Below are positions 52,897-61,714 of a stretch of 64,000 nucleotides of DNA, in pieces. Positions within the stretch are counted from its first letter, which is position 1. Every line of letters begins with the position of its first letter. Below the pieces are notes generated by a model that was given only the letters and a program-made list of their open reading frames with translations, made no database searches and had not been told where the DNA came from. This DNA is from Corynebacterium breve (GTDB taxonomy: Bacteria > Actinomycetota > Actinomycetes > Mycobacteriales > Mycobacteriaceae), in assembly GCF_030252165.1 (NCBI RefSeq), contig NZ_CP126969.1, forward strand, positions 1,860,001 to 1,924,000. Direction: 5' to 3'. Both the position numbers and the translations under genes were made by a program.

Positions 52897-53264
52897 TGCG
52901 TCCGCCCCTTCCTTGGGGATTCGTGTCCTAATACGCCTTTAGCGCCGAGTTGTGTTCGGCGTTACAAGATGGACGCTATACGTGAGCCAGACTACAAACA
53001 AATGGTTTAGACGTTTCCGCAGAGAATTACCCCCCAACAGGGGCGGAAATCTGACCATTAACAGCCATTAACACCCCTTCCACTCCCCGCAGCCCCACAA
53101 TGGCGCTGGTCACATCGCCTTTTATAAACATTCATAATGATTGCAAAGTTTCAAAATTGGATGCCCGTTTACTTCCACAATGGGCCTTTTGCGGAATGTG
53201 GCGACTAGCATGATTCCGTCTTACGGAATTACGCATGTCCGATCTCCGTATCCAAAGACAACAA
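52897..53264 (-). promoter_or_regulatory. upstream region of the P450 gene with a RamB-like site
   Basis: TTGCAAAGTTTC at 53141-53152 reads in reverse as GAAACTTTGCAA and fits most of the RamB consensus (A/G)AACTTTGCAAA. A C-run ACCCCCCAA and GGGGCGG near 53030-53045 resemble RamA-type motifs. No gene lies in this gap. Confidence 0.4.
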
Positions 53265-53265
53265 A

Positions 53266-53304
53266 AAGGGCCCGGCCCCGATGGAATATCGGGGCCGGGC
53301 CCTT
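53266..53304 (-). terminator. terminator of cat
   Basis: AGGGCCCGGCCCCGAT and ATCGGGGCCGGGCCCT form a 16-bp perfect stem with a five-base loop, followed on the minus strand by TTTTTGTTG. A smaller CCCCAG/CTGGGG hairpin lies at about 53316-53334. TCGTCGTTAAGC at 53343-53354 is again the terminator-associated motif. Confidence 0.93.
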
Positions 53305-53365
53305 GACTCCCCTTCCCCAGTCTGAAACTGGGGCAGAGAGTTCGTCGTTAAGCGAAAAACCGCTT

Positions 53366-54871
53366 CTATGGCATCATGGAGCCGTTTTCCAGCATGCGAA
53401 CGTGGAAGTCGAACGCGGTCTTCAGATCATGAGGAGTGGACAGATGCGGCTGTACCGACTGTGCACGCTCAAAGTACTCCTGCAGAGCTGGCTGGTAGTT
53501 CGGGTGAGCGATCTCGATCATCTTCGCCACGCGGTCGCGTGGAGCAAGGCCGCGGAGGTCGGCGTAGCCACGCTCGGTGATGATGACCATTGCGTCGTGC
53601 TCGGTGTGGTCAATGTGGGAAGCGAAAGGAACGATGGTGGAGATCGCGCCGCCCTTAGCCTCCGAACCGGAGATGAAGGATGAGACGAAGGCGTTACGGG
53701 TGAAATCGCCAGAACCGCCGATGCCGTTCATCACGCGGGTGCCGTTGACGTGAGTGGAGTTGATGTTGCCGTAGATGTCGGCCTCGATCATGCCATTGGT
53801 CGCGATCAGACCCACGCGGCGAATGACCTCTGGGTGGTTCGAGATCTGCTGTGGACGGAGGATGATGTGCTCGCGGTAACGCTTCGCCTCGTCGTTCATC
53901 TTTTCTGCATACTCAGGAGACAGCGAGAACGCGGTTGCAGAAGCCACAGTCATCTTGCCGGCATCGATCAGGTCGACCATGCCGTCCTGGATAACCTCGG
54001 TGTATGCCTGGATGTTCTCAAACTTGGAGTCCAGCAGACCGGCCATCACTGCGTTTGGAACGTTGCCCACACCGGACTGCATGATGTAGCCGTCGTAGCT
54101 CAAGCGACCAGCAGCAACCTCGTCTTCGAGGAACTGGAGGAAGTTGGCAGCAATCTGCTTGGAAACCTCGTCTGGCTCCTTGAACGGTGCGTTGCGGTCT
54201 GCCTCATCGGTCTCGACGATTGCGACGATCTTTGCTGGGTCAACCTCGATGTACCCGACACCGATGCGATCACCAGGCTTATTGATCGGCACGGCAACGC
54301 GGTTCGGCAGCGCCGGCACAGACCAGATGTCGTGCATGCCTTCAAGATCCAGGGACTGCCAGTTGTTGATCTCAACGATGACCTTGTCAGCCGCGTTGAT
54401 GTACTCGACGGAGTTACCCACGGAGGAGGACGGCACGATGTTGCCATTTTCGTCGATACGAATCGCCTCGACGATTGCAACGTTGACCTTGCCGAAGAAA
54501 CCCTGCTCAACGTAGAGACCGGACTGGGAAAGGTGAATGTCCTGGTACTTCATCTCGCCAGCGTTGATCTTGTTACGCATGGTCGGATCGGACTGGTATG
54601 GCATGCGGTAGCGGATTGCATCCGCCTCGGCGAGGACGCCATCGCAGTCAGGAGCGGTGGATGCGCCGGAGAACACATCGATTGCGAACTCTTCGCCGCG
54701 AGCGTGAGCAGCCTTCGCCTTTTCAGCGATGGCGGTTGGCAGTGCCTTTGGGTAGCCCGAGCCGGTAAAGCCGGAAACGCCGACCTTGTCGCCGTTGTTT
54801 ACAAACTCAGCGGCCTCTGCCGCGGTCATAACCTTGGATTTCAGGTCAGCTTTTGCGATGCGCTCGCTCAT
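53366..54871 (-). CDS. cat: succinyl-CoA:acetate CoA-transferase
   Basis: This cytoplasmic enzyme moves CoA between succinyl-CoA and acetate; in C. glutamicum the orthologue (Cat/ActA) contributes to acetate use and formation. The 501 residues have the AarC/Cat family layout. VGVSGFTGSGYPKALP is the oxyanion/CoA region, AYTEVIQDGMVDLIDAGKM includes the Glu expected to form the CoA thioester, and GGSGDFTRNAFVSSFI and ERGYADLRGLAPRDR lie near the end. The ATG at 54869-54871 follows GAAGGTGAATG; a GTG four codons earlier overlaps that site. It is divergent from dus. RamA-type motifs lie upstream. Confidence 0.94.
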   Translation of the reverse strand: MSERIAKADLKSKVMTAAEAAEFVNNGDKVGVSGFTGSGYPKALPTAIAEKAKAAHARGEEFAIDVFSGASTAPDCDGVLAEADAIRYRMPYQSDPTMRNKINAGEMKYQDIHLSQSGLYVEQGFFGKVNVAIVEAIRIDENGNIVPSSSVGNSVEYINAADKVIVEINNWQSLDLEGMHDIWSVPALPNRVAVPINKPGDRIGVGYIEVDPAKIVAIVETDEADRNAPFKEPDEVSKQIAANFLQFLEDEVAAGRLSYDGYIMQSGVGNVPNAVMAGLLDSKFENIQAYTEVIQDGMVDLIDAGKMTVASATAFSLSPEYAEKMNDEAKRYREHIILRPQQISNHPEVIRRVGLIATNGMIEADIYGNINSTHVNGTRVMNGIGGSGDFTRNAFVSSFISGSEAKGGAISTIVPFASHIDHTEHDAMVIITERGYADLRGLAPRDRVAKMIEIAHPNYQPALQEYFERAQSVQPHLSTPHDLKTAFDFHVRMLENGSMMP

Positions 54872-55064
54872 GCTTTCATTCACCTTCTATTACGTAGGAC
54901 AATAAATGTGTGTTCCAGCATATTGTGGCCCAAAAATCTATTGCACGCCACAAGATTCACGGTCCTTGGGGACGATCTTCGCAACGATGTTAATTTTGCA
55001 GGTTAAATCAGACAGTCCTGCGTTCACTACCTCCACAAACCCCAATCTAGGGGCCTGTACTTTC

Positions 55065-55084
55065 ACCCCCTCCAGTCACCCCCG
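55065..55084. promoter_or_regulatory. RamA-type tandem motifs upstream of cat
   Basis: ACCCCCT at 55065-55071 and ACCCCCG at 55078-55084 fit the published RamA target (paired AC4-5(A/G/T) runs). They lie about 195 bases upstream of cat, in the cat/dus gap. RamA is encoded in the same window. Confidence 0.5.
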
Positions 55085-55131
55085 TCACGTGAACCGTTCA
55101 TTTTTTGGAGTTCTTTACTCCTACTGGGACA

Positions 55132-56295
55132 ATGGCGTGCGTGAATCAACCTCGTCTACGCATCGGCAACATGGATCTTTCCTCGCCAGTCATCCTCGCC
55201 CCCATGGCTGGCGTAACAAACATGCCGTTTCGCGTTTTGTGTCGCGAGATTGAACAGGAGCTAACGGGCACAACCTCCGGGCTCTACGTGTGTGAGATGA
55301 TCACCGCCCGCGCACTTGTCGAAGGCAACGAGAAAACTCTCCACATGACTACCTTCGCCGAGTCTGAAAACCCGCGCTCGATGCAGCTTTATACTGTGGA
55401 CCCCGAGTACACATATAAAGCCGTCAAAATGATCGTCGATGAAAACAAGGCAGACCACGTCGACATGAACTTCGGCTGCCCAGTACCCAAGGTGACTCGT
55501 CGCGGAGGCGGTTCAGCGATCCCCTACAAGCGCCGCCTCTACGCAAACATCGTTGCTGCCGCCGTGCGCGCCGCGGAAGGTTCCGGCATTCCGATCACGG
55601 TGAAGTTCCGCATCGGCATTGACGACGACAACCACACCCATCTCGATGCCGGCCGGATTGCTGCCGAAGAGGGAGCTTCCGCCGTTACGCTGCATGCGAG
55701 GACCGCTGCCGAACGCTACTCCGGCGAGGCTCACTGGGATGAGATCACTCGCCTCGTCGAGCACATGGATGGCTCCGGCATCCCAGTATTGGGAAATGGC
55801 GACATCTTTGCAGCATCTGATGCCCAAGCAATGATGGAACAGACAGGGTGCGCAGGCGTGCAGGTGGGGCGTGGCTGCCTCGGCCGGCCATGGCTCTTCG
55901 CGGAAATCGGCGCGCAGCTGCGTGGTGAGGCGGTGCCTCCCGAGCCTACTTTTGGGCAGGTCACCCGCATCATCTACCGTCACGCCGAATTGCTCGCAGA
56001 GCACGACGGCGAGGACCGGGCATGCCGCGAACTTCGCAAACACACTGGTTGGTACCTGCGCGGCTTCCCAGTAGGCGGCGAGCTCCGTGCGCGTTTAGCA
56101 AAGGTGTCAACTCTCAAGCAGCTTGCCGACGAACTGGCGCCTTGGGAAGACTCTGAGGTTTTGGCGGACGACTCGGACGGGGCCCGGGGCCGCCAGGGTT
56201 CTTCGTCGAAAGTGGCACTCCCCGACGGCTGGCTCGACGACCCTGAAGATGAGACCGTTCCAGTAGGTGCAGAGATAGAGAATAACGGCGGCTAG
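55132..56295 (+). CDS. dus: tRNA-dihydrouridine synthase (DusB type)
   Basis: This FMN enzyme reduces uridines in the tRNA D-loop. The 387 residues contain VILAPMAGVTNMPFRVLCRE, HVDMNFGCPVPKVTRRGGGS with the catalytic Cys, VKFRIGIDDDNHTHLD, LHARTAAERYSG, LGNGDIFAASDA and GVQVGRGCLGRPWLF. A low-complexity acidic tail of about 50 residues extends the usual length. I chose ATG 55132; TTG 55105 and GTG 55141 are alternatives and none has a strong ribosome-binding site. PhoU follows on the same strand. Confidence 0.92.
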   Translation: MACVNQPRLRIGNMDLSSPVILAPMAGVTNMPFRVLCREIEQELTGTTSGLYVCEMITARALVEGNEKTLHMTTFAESENPRSMQLYTVDPEYTYKAVKMIVDENKADHVDMNFGCPVPKVTRRGGGSAIPYKRRLYANIVAAAVRAAEGSGIPITVKFRIGIDDDNHTHLDAGRIAAEEGASAVTLHARTAAERYSGEAHWDEITRLVEHMDGSGIPVLGNGDIFAASDAQAMMEQTGCAGVQVGRGCLGRPWLFAEIGAQLRGEAVPPEPTFGQVTRIIYRHAELLAEHDGEDRACRELRKHTGWYLRGFPVGGELRARLAKVSTLKQLADELAPWEDSEVLADDSDGARGRQGSSSKVALPDGWLDDPEDETVPVGAEIENNGG

Positions 56296-56365
56296 TTTCC
56301 TTCACGTTAACCATTTGTTTGGCCATTGTAGTTTCACATGTTGCGCAATTTTCTTGTCCGTGCCC

Positions 56366-56371
56366 TATGAT
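56366..56371 (+). promoter_or_regulatory. -10 element of a leaderless phoU transcript
   Basis: TATGAT ends seven bases before the phoU ATG at 56379, and no ribosome-binding site is present. Transcription would start at or next to the A of the ATG. Confidence 0.5.
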
Positions 56372-56378
56372 TGCTCGC

Positions 56379-57122
56379 ATGCGAACTGTCTACCGTGAAC
56401 ATCTTGACGCTTTCGCGCACGATCTGTTGGTCATGTGCGACTCCGTCCGATCGATCATGGATAAGGCATCCGAAGCCCTTCTCACCACTTCGTTGGAGAA
56501 AGCCGAGGATGCCTTGTCCTTGGCTGACCCACTCGAGGAAATCCGTGTGCGTTGCGAAGAGCGCGCTGTCCAATTATTGGCGCTAGAAAACCCTGTGGCA
56601 TCTGATTTGCGCCAGGTTGTCTCGTCGATTTATATCGTTGAGGATTTCAACCGCATGGCTGCCCTGGCGATGCACGTTGCGAATACGGCGCGACGCCGTC
56701 ACCCAGATCCAGTCCTGTCTGATGACATGGTGGGGTACGTCGAGGAGATGGCTCGCTTGGTTCAGGAAATGGGCGAGAAGACTCACGATCTCCTTGTCGA
56801 CCCTGACGCTGACGTAGCCATGATTCTGAATGAGGATGACGATGCCGTTGACGACCTCAACAGTTTCCTTCTTGAGTTGATGACTCAGCGCGAGTGGAAG
56901 CACTCGATCCGCCAGGCGGTAGATCTTGCTGGACTCACTCGTTTCTACGAGCGCTACGCAGACCACTGTGTCAACGTGGCTGCTCGAATCGTGTACCTCA
57001 CCACTGGCTTACAGCCGGAGGAGTACCTGCGAAAGCGCGAGTCTGATCGTGAGGAGGCTGAGCTCGCGAAGCGTTTCGAGGCATTGGAACGGCAGTTCCG
57101 CCGAGGTTTCCGCCCCGAATAG
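56379..57122 (+). CDS. phoU: phosphate-transport regulator PhoU
   Basis: PhoU is a helical protein that links the Pst transporter to the phosphate two-component system and damps phosphate uptake. The 247 residues form two three-helix repeats with acidic metal-binding clusters (EEIRVRCEERAVQLLALENPV, then SDLRQVVSSIYIVEDFNRM and, in the second repeat, TRFYERYADHCVNVAARI). It begins at ATG 56379 without a ribosome-binding site. It is convergent with pstB, as in other corynebacteria, and separated from it by two hairpins. Confidence 0.93.
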   Translation: MRTVYREHLDAFAHDLLVMCDSVRSIMDKASEALLTTSLEKAEDALSLADPLEEIRVRCEERAVQLLALENPVASDLRQVVSSIYIVEDFNRMAALAMHVANTARRRHPDPVLSDDMVGYVEEMARLVQEMGEKTHDLLVDPDADVAMILNEDDDAVDDLNSFLLELMTQREWKHSIRQAVDLAGLTRFYERYADHCVNVAARIVYLTTGLQPEEYLRKRESDREEAELAKRFEALERQFRRGFRPE

Positions 57123-57142
57123 CAGGCGTTGGAGACACCGAT

Positions 57143-57177
57143 AAGCCTCACCACTGGGTTTCCCTGTGGTGAGGCTT
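57143..57177 (+). terminator. terminator of phoU
   Basis: AAGCCTCACCAC and GTGGTGAGGCTT form a perfect 12-bp stem with an 11-base loop 20 bases past phoU. TTCGTCGTC follows, a partial copy of the terminator motif. Confidence 0.85.
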
Positions 57178-57214
57178 CGTCGTCAATGCCAGAAGGCTTC
57201 TTGCCAAGGCAGGA

Positions 57215-57251
57215 AGTTGGCCCCCTCACCTTGCAGCGAGGGGGCCAACTT
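57215..57251 (-). terminator. terminator of pstB
   Basis: AGTTGGCCCCCTC and GAGGGGGCCAACT form a 13-bp stem with a loop of about ten bases, about 20 bases past the pstB stop on the minus strand. Confidence 0.85.
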
Positions 57252-57273
57252 AAGGATTCGTTGAAAATGGCGT

Positions 57274-58047
57274 TTAGCCGAATCGACCCGCGATGTAGTC
57301 TTCGGTTTCCTTCTTGTCAGGGTTCTCGAAGATCTTCTGGGTGTCGTTGAACTCGATGAGCTGACCCGGCTTGCCGGTTGCCTCGAGGGAGTAGAACGCG
57401 GTCTTATCGGACACACGTGCAGCCTGCTGCATGTTGTGGGTCACGATAACGATGGTGAACTCTTCCTTCAGCTCGTGGATCAGGTCCTCGACTGCAAGGG
57501 TGGAAATTGGGTCAAGAGCGGAGCAAGGCTCGTCCATGAGCAGAACTTCTGGCTCAACTGCGATCGCACGAGCGATGCACAGACGCTGCTGCTGACCACC
57601 GGAGAGGCCGCCACCTGGCTTGTCCAGACGGTCCTTGACCTCTTCCCAGAGGTTTGCGCCGCGGAGGGACTTCTCTGCAACTTCCTTGAGCTTCTTCTTG
57701 TTCTTCTCGCCGGAGAGCTTCAGGCCTGCAACAACGTTGTCCTCGATGGACATGGTTGGGAATGGGTTTGCCTTTTGGAAAACCATGCCGATGGTATTGC
57801 GAACCGACACTGGATCGACGTCGCGGTCGTAGATGTTTTTGCCGTCGAGCAGGATCTCGCCCTTGACGGAAGCACCAGGGATGACCTCGTGCATGCGGTT
57901 CAGGGTACGAAGAACGGTGGACTTACCACAGCCGGATGGACCGATGAATGCGGTCACAGCCTGTGCTGGGATGTCAAGGTTAACGCTTTGAACGGCGTGG
58001 AAGTCGCCGTAGTAAATATCAACGTCGTTGAGTACGAGCTTAGACAT
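57274..58047 (-). CDS. pstB: phosphate ABC transporter ATPase
   Basis: PstB powers high-affinity phosphate import at the inner face of the membrane. The 257 residues show Walker [10 protein letters not shown], the PstB-specific [15 protein letters not shown]-loop FQKANPFP, signature [14 protein letters not shown], Walker [14 protein letters not shown] and switch [13 protein letters not shown]. It is the last gene of pstSCAB, 33 bases after pstA. The ATG at 58045-58047 follows GAGGAGAAT. Confidence 0.96.
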   Translation of the reverse strand: MSKLVLNDVDIYYGDFHAVQSVNLDIPAQAVTAFIGPSGCGKSTVLRTLNRMHEVIPGASVKGEILLDGKNIYDRDVDPVSVRNTIGMVFQKANPFPTMSIEDNVVAGLKLSGEKNKKKLKEVAEKSLRGANLWEEVKDRLDKPGGGLSGGQQQRLCIARAIAVEPEVLLMDEPCSALDPISTLAVEDLIHELKEEFTIVIVTHNMQQAARVSDKTAFYSLEATGKPGQLIEFNDTQKIFENPDKKETEDYIAGRFG

Positions 58048-58080
58048 TAGATTCTCCTCAGAGTGAGTAGGTGTGGCGAC

Positions 58081-59001
58081 TTACTTCTTAATCGCGAAGC
58101 GGGCAGAGATGAGACGAGCTACAAGGTTGATGACGACAACCAGGATCACCAGAGTGAGAGCAGCGCCCCACAGCTTGTCCATAATTGGCTGTGCGGTACC
58201 GGACTTGTACATGTCCAGCATCATCAAAGGAAGGGAGGACTGTGGTCCACCGGTTGGGTCCCAGTTCACAGAAGAAGTGGAGCCCACCAGGATCAGTACC
58301 GGTGCGGATTCACCCATGACACGAGCAACTGCCAGCATGATGCCGGTGACGATACCGGAAAGGGCGGTTGGCAGAACGATTCGTGCAATGGTCTTCCACT
58401 TAGGAACGCCAAGTGCATATGACGCCTCACGAAGATCCATCGGAACAACGCGGAGCATTTCCTCGGTGTTACGAACAACGATCGGGATCATCAGAAGGAT
58501 CAGGGACAATGCCACGGCAAGACCGGAACGGCCCTGGCCGAGGATGGTGATCCACAGTGCGTAGATGAACAGTGCAGCAACGATGGAAGGAACACCGGAA
58601 AGGATGTCAACCATGAAGGTGGTCATCTTGCCCAACTTGGAGCCGTGTGCATACTCAACCAAGTAGATGGCGGTGAAGATACCCACCGGGATCGAGATGA
58701 TGGATGCAACCAGGGTCTGCATCAACGTACCGATGATGGCGTGTGCGGCGCCACCGCCAGGAAGCAGTGCGATGGTGGAAGACTGGTCCATGGTCCACCA
58801 TTCAGGAGACAGGACTGGACCGATTCCTCGGGAAATTACTGTCCAGAGAACCCAGACAAGTGGAATCATTGCCACGATCATGCAGGTCCACATGAGAACC
58901 GACATGACGGTGTTGGTGGTCTTGCGGCTTCCGGAGATGTGAGTGAAGATCGGCTCGCCTGCGCCGGAGACCTTTTCGTTAGTAGGGGTAACAGTAGTCA
59001 T
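58081..59001 (-). CDS. pstA: phosphate ABC transporter permease PstA
   Basis: This membrane subunit of the Pst importer has 306 residues and six helices. The DUF-type inner-membrane coupling loop is ASYALGVPKWKTIARIVLPTAL (EAA-like motif). SGVPSIVAALFIYALW and the C-terminal LMMLDMYKSG are typical. It follows pstC by 16 bases and precedes pstB. Confidence 0.94.
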   Translation of the reverse strand: MTTVTPTNEKVSGAGEPIFTHISGSRKTTNTVMSVLMWTCMIVAMIPLVWVLWTVISRGIGPVLSPEWWTMDQSSTIALLPGGGAAHAIIGTLMQTLVASIISIPVGIFTAIYLVEYAHGSKLGKMTTFMVDILSGVPSIVAALFIYALWITILGQGRSGLAVALSLILLMIPIVVRNTEEMLRVVPMDLREASYALGVPKWKTIARIVLPTALSGIVTGIMLAVARVMGESAPVLILVGSTSSVNWDPTGGPQSSLPLMMLDMYKSGTAQPIMDKLWGAALTLVILVVVINLVARLISARFAIKK

Positions 59002-59017
59002 TGTTCGCTCCTTCCCC

Positions 59018-60103
59018 TTACTTCTTGTTCACGATCGCACGAGCGATCGAGTTGACGATGAATGTGAGCAAGAACAGAACCAGACCTGCAGCGATGTAGG
59101 CACCTGCTGAGATTGGGTTGTTAAACTCTGCGGCCGCGGAAGCAATCGCCGTTGCGAAGGTGGTACCACCGTCGAACAGGGATCCACGGAACGCCGAGGA
59201 AGGCGATACAACCATGTACAGTGCCATGGTCTCACCCAGCGCACGGCCAAGACCGAGCATGGAACCGGAGATGTAACCGGAAAGACCGAACGGCAAAACG
59301 GTCATACGAACAACTTCCCAACGGGTTGCGCCGAGCGCCAGAGCGGACTCGATCTGTCCCGGAGGAGTCTGCACGAAAACCTCGCGTGCGGTAGCGGCGA
59401 TAACCGGGAGAATCATCACTGCAAGCACGATGCCACCGGTGAGCATGTTACGGCCGGTTGCAAACGAAGGGGTGTTGGAGAAGGTCGCGAACAGGAAGAA
59501 GTTTCCAGCCCAAGAGTGAATCCACTCGTACAGTGGCGAAAGGAATGGACCCAGAACCTGCCAACCCCACAGACCGTAAACGATCGAAGGAACCGCGGCG
59601 AGCATATCGACCAGGGTGCCCAGCGGGCGGACGAGCTGCTTCGGTGCGTAGTTGGACAGGAAGATTGCAATACCCAGAGCGATCGGCATCGCGATGATCA
59701 AAGCGATCAGCGAGATGGTCAGAGTGGACATGAACATGTTCGGAATACCGAACTTCATGTTCTCCAAGTCGTTGGTCTGCCATGGGCCACGGTAAGTGAA
59801 GAAGCCGAGGATGCCGTTTTCGTTACGCATCAACGGTGGGGTTGCCTGGATCAGAAGGAAGATACCGATCGCAGCAATCAGAATGGTGATCAAAGTCGCC
59901 GATGCAACGGAAAGGAACTCGAAGACACGGTCGCCCGGACGCTTTACGCCGGCGCCCTTTGCTGGTGTCGTTGTCGCAGTTGCCTTATCATCACCCGCGG
60001 AAACTGGGATGCCCGCAGAAGAAGGTTCAGGTGCATCGGATGTCGTGGTTACCCCTGCGTGGAGCTGTTCCTGCTCTGCGTCAGGCAAGTTGTTGCTAGC
60101 CAT
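59018..60103 (-). CDS. pstC: phosphate ABC transporter permease PstC
   Basis: This second membrane subunit of Pst has 361 residues and six helices after a ~65-residue cytoplasmic, Thr/Ala-rich N-terminus. The blocks ALGIAIFLSNYAPKQLVRPL, MLAAVPSIVYGLWG and the coupling loop SALALGATRWEVVRMTVLPF are typical. The ATG at 60101-60103 has AAGGATTCG upstream. It lies 159 bases after pstS, with a hairpin in the gap. Confidence 0.94.
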   Translation of the reverse strand: MASNNLPDAEQEQLHAGVTTTSDAPEPSSAGIPVSAGDDKATATTTPAKGAGVKRPGDRVFEFLSVASATLITILIAAIGIFLLIQATPPLMRNENGILGFFTYRGPWQTNDLENMKFGIPNMFMSTLTISLIALIIAMPIALGIAIFLSNYAPKQLVRPLGTLVDMLAAVPSIVYGLWGWQVLGPFLSPLYEWIHSWAGNFFLFATFSNTPSFATGRNMLTGGIVLAVMILPVIAATAREVFVQTPPGQIESALALGATRWEVVRMTVLPFGLSGYISGSMLGLGRALGETMALYMVVSPSSAFRGSLFDGGTTFATAIASAAAEFNNPISAGAYIAAGLVLFLLTFIVNSIARAIVNKK

Positions 60104-60207
60104 TTCACGAATCCTTAGTGATTTTGAAGATGATGGTGCCCGGAAGCGGGTTAGCGCTAAGTGGCGCTACTGCTTGACAGCGCAAAAGTGCGCCGGTGCA
60201 TAAGAGC

Positions 60208-60238
60208 GCCCCCGACAATCTGCAAGACTTTCGGGGGC
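60208..60238 (-). terminator. hairpin between pstS and pstC
   Basis: GCCCCCGA and TCGGGGGC form an 8-bp stem with a 15-base loop just past pstS. There is no good T run, so it probably stabilises pstS mRNA or lowers read-through into pstCAB rather than ending transcription. Confidence 0.5.
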
Positions 60239-60262
60239 AGCTACTTACACTGGGTGGAGTGC

Positions 60263-61384
60263 TTACGCGATTGCGTCGACAGCTTCCTTCAGACGCTCAG
60301 CGTGGGTGCCTTCGACTGGGATGAAGCCGAGGCCCTCAAGGGTTTCGTTCTGGGAATCCAGAGCAACGCTCAGGAAGTCCTTAACCTGGTTCTTGGTCTC
60401 CTCGTCGTAACCTGCGGAGCAAACGATCTCGTAGGTGGTGAGGATCAGTGGGTAAGAACCTTCCTGGTTCTGGGAGAACAGTGCGTCAGCGTCGACAACC
60501 ATGTCGTGGCCCTCAGAGGTGAACTCGAGTGCGTCCAGTGCTGCACCAACGGTCTCCTTGGAAAGCTCGGTTGGGCCTGCACCGAAGTCGATGTTTGCAA
60601 TGCCCAGACCCTGCTGATCTGCGTAGCCAGCCTCAACGTAGGTGATGCCACCAGGAACGTTGGAAACCTGGGTGGAAACGCCACCGGAACCCTCAGCACC
60701 CTCGCCAACCTCGCGTGGGAACTGCTGGCCCTCGGTCTCCCAAGCGCCCTCAGAAGCAGCTGCAAGGAACTTCTGGAAGTTGTCGGAGGTACCGGACTCG
60801 TCGGAGCGGTAAACAACACCGATCTCCTGGTCTGGAAGCTCTACGCCCTCGTTCTCGGAAGCGATCTGCTCGTCGTTCCAGTTGGTAATCTCGCCCTTGA
60901 AGATCTTGACGACGGAGTCAACGGAGAGGTTGATCTCGTCTACGCCCTCAAGGTTGTAAGCGATTGCAACTGGGCCGATGACGAATGGAAGGTGCCATGC
61001 GTCGTTGCCCTCGCAACGCTCCTTAGCTGGCTCAACCTGATCGTCGGACAGTGGGGAGTCAGAACCTGCAAAGTCAACCTGACCTGCAATGAAGTTCTTG
61101 CGGCCGGAGCCGGAACCAGAGGAGGTGTATGCCAGGGATGCGCCATCTACGTTTGCAGAGTACTGCTGGCCGAAGAACTCCATTGCGTTCTTCTGGGAGG
61201 ATGCACCCTCGCCGACGAGCTCGCCAGCGGTGCCAGACAGACCGTCGGTTGCGACTGCGCCGTTGTCGCCACCCTCGGTGGTGGTGCCTTCTTCATTGCC
61301 AGAGTCGCCACAAGCAACCAGGGTTGCGGAGGTAGCGGCTACGACGCCAAGGATTGCGAAAGAACGCTTGAAATTACGGATCAC
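60263..61384 (-). CDS. pstS: phosphate-binding lipoprotein
   Basis: PstS captures phosphate outside the cell for PstCAB. The 373 residues begin with a lipoprotein signal (hydrophobic segment then lipobox LVAC, Cys 25), followed by a Gly/Thr-rich linker. Phosphate-binding blocks include LVGEGASSQKNAMEFFG, YTSSGSGSGRKNFIAGQVDF and RSDESGTSDNFQKFLAAA. It starts at GTG 61382-61384, with GGAAAGG upstream. A PhoR-type tandem site lies about 265-285 bases upstream. Confidence 0.95.
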   Translation of the reverse strand: MIRNFKRSFAILGVVAATSATLVACGDSGNEEGTTTEGGDNGAVATDGLSGTAGELVGEGASSQKNAMEFFGQQYSANVDGASLAYTSSGSGSGRKNFIAGQVDFAGSDSPLSDDQVEPAKERCEGNDAWHLPFVIGPVAIAYNLEGVDEINLSVDSVVKIFKGEITNWNDEQIASENEGVELPDQEIGVVYRSDESGTSDNFQKFLAAASEGAWETEGQQFPREVGEGAEGSGGVSTQVSNVPGGITYVEAGYADQQGLGIANIDFGAGPTELSKETVGAALDALEFTSEGHDMVVDADALFSQNQEGSYPLILTTYEIVCSAGYDEETKNQVKDFLSVALDSQNETLEGLGFIPVEGTHAERLKEAVDAIA

Positions 61385-61648
61385 GGGAAACCTTTCCGGT
61401 GCAGTTGTCAGATTAAAGTCTGAGCATCGGTTCCCAGCTCGGGAGGAGGTCTTGCTATCGCCCGCTCAGGCCACAGACACAACCGTCCGATTGCTCACAA
61501 TGGGCAAAGCTACGGGAGCGACATGAACCGTACGTGTCCAAGGAGGTTAACAACTGGTTAACTTTTTTGCAGTGTCACCGAAAAGCCAGCTTGCACACCC
61601 GAAGCACGGTAGGTAACCGAAGTGGCGAAAGCGCCCCCCGCCCCTATT

Positions 61649-61667
61649 TTCACATATTATTCATAGG
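61649..61667 (-). promoter_or_regulatory. PhoR (phosphate starvation) binding site upstream of pst
   Basis: On the minus strand CCTATGAA-TAA-TATGTGAA fits the C. glutamicum PhoR pattern of two CCTGTGAA-like octamers 3 bp apart (13 of 16 positions). It lies in the 330-base pstS-mshD gap, which otherwise shows no gene. Confidence 0.7.
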
Positions 61668-61714
61668 TTTTGGGGGTGATTTTCGGGGGCATTTGGTTAC
61701 TAGTGTGGAAATTG

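Noticed and set aside
53750-55006. Plus-strand reading frame of 418 codons opposite cat
   Set aside because: It mirrors the Cat coding frame, is Val/Asp-rich and motif-free, and has no ribosome-binding site.
60161-61423. Plus-strand reading frame of 420 codons opposite pstS
   Set aside because: It is the antisense shadow of PstS, whose lipobox and binding motifs are clear on the minus strand.
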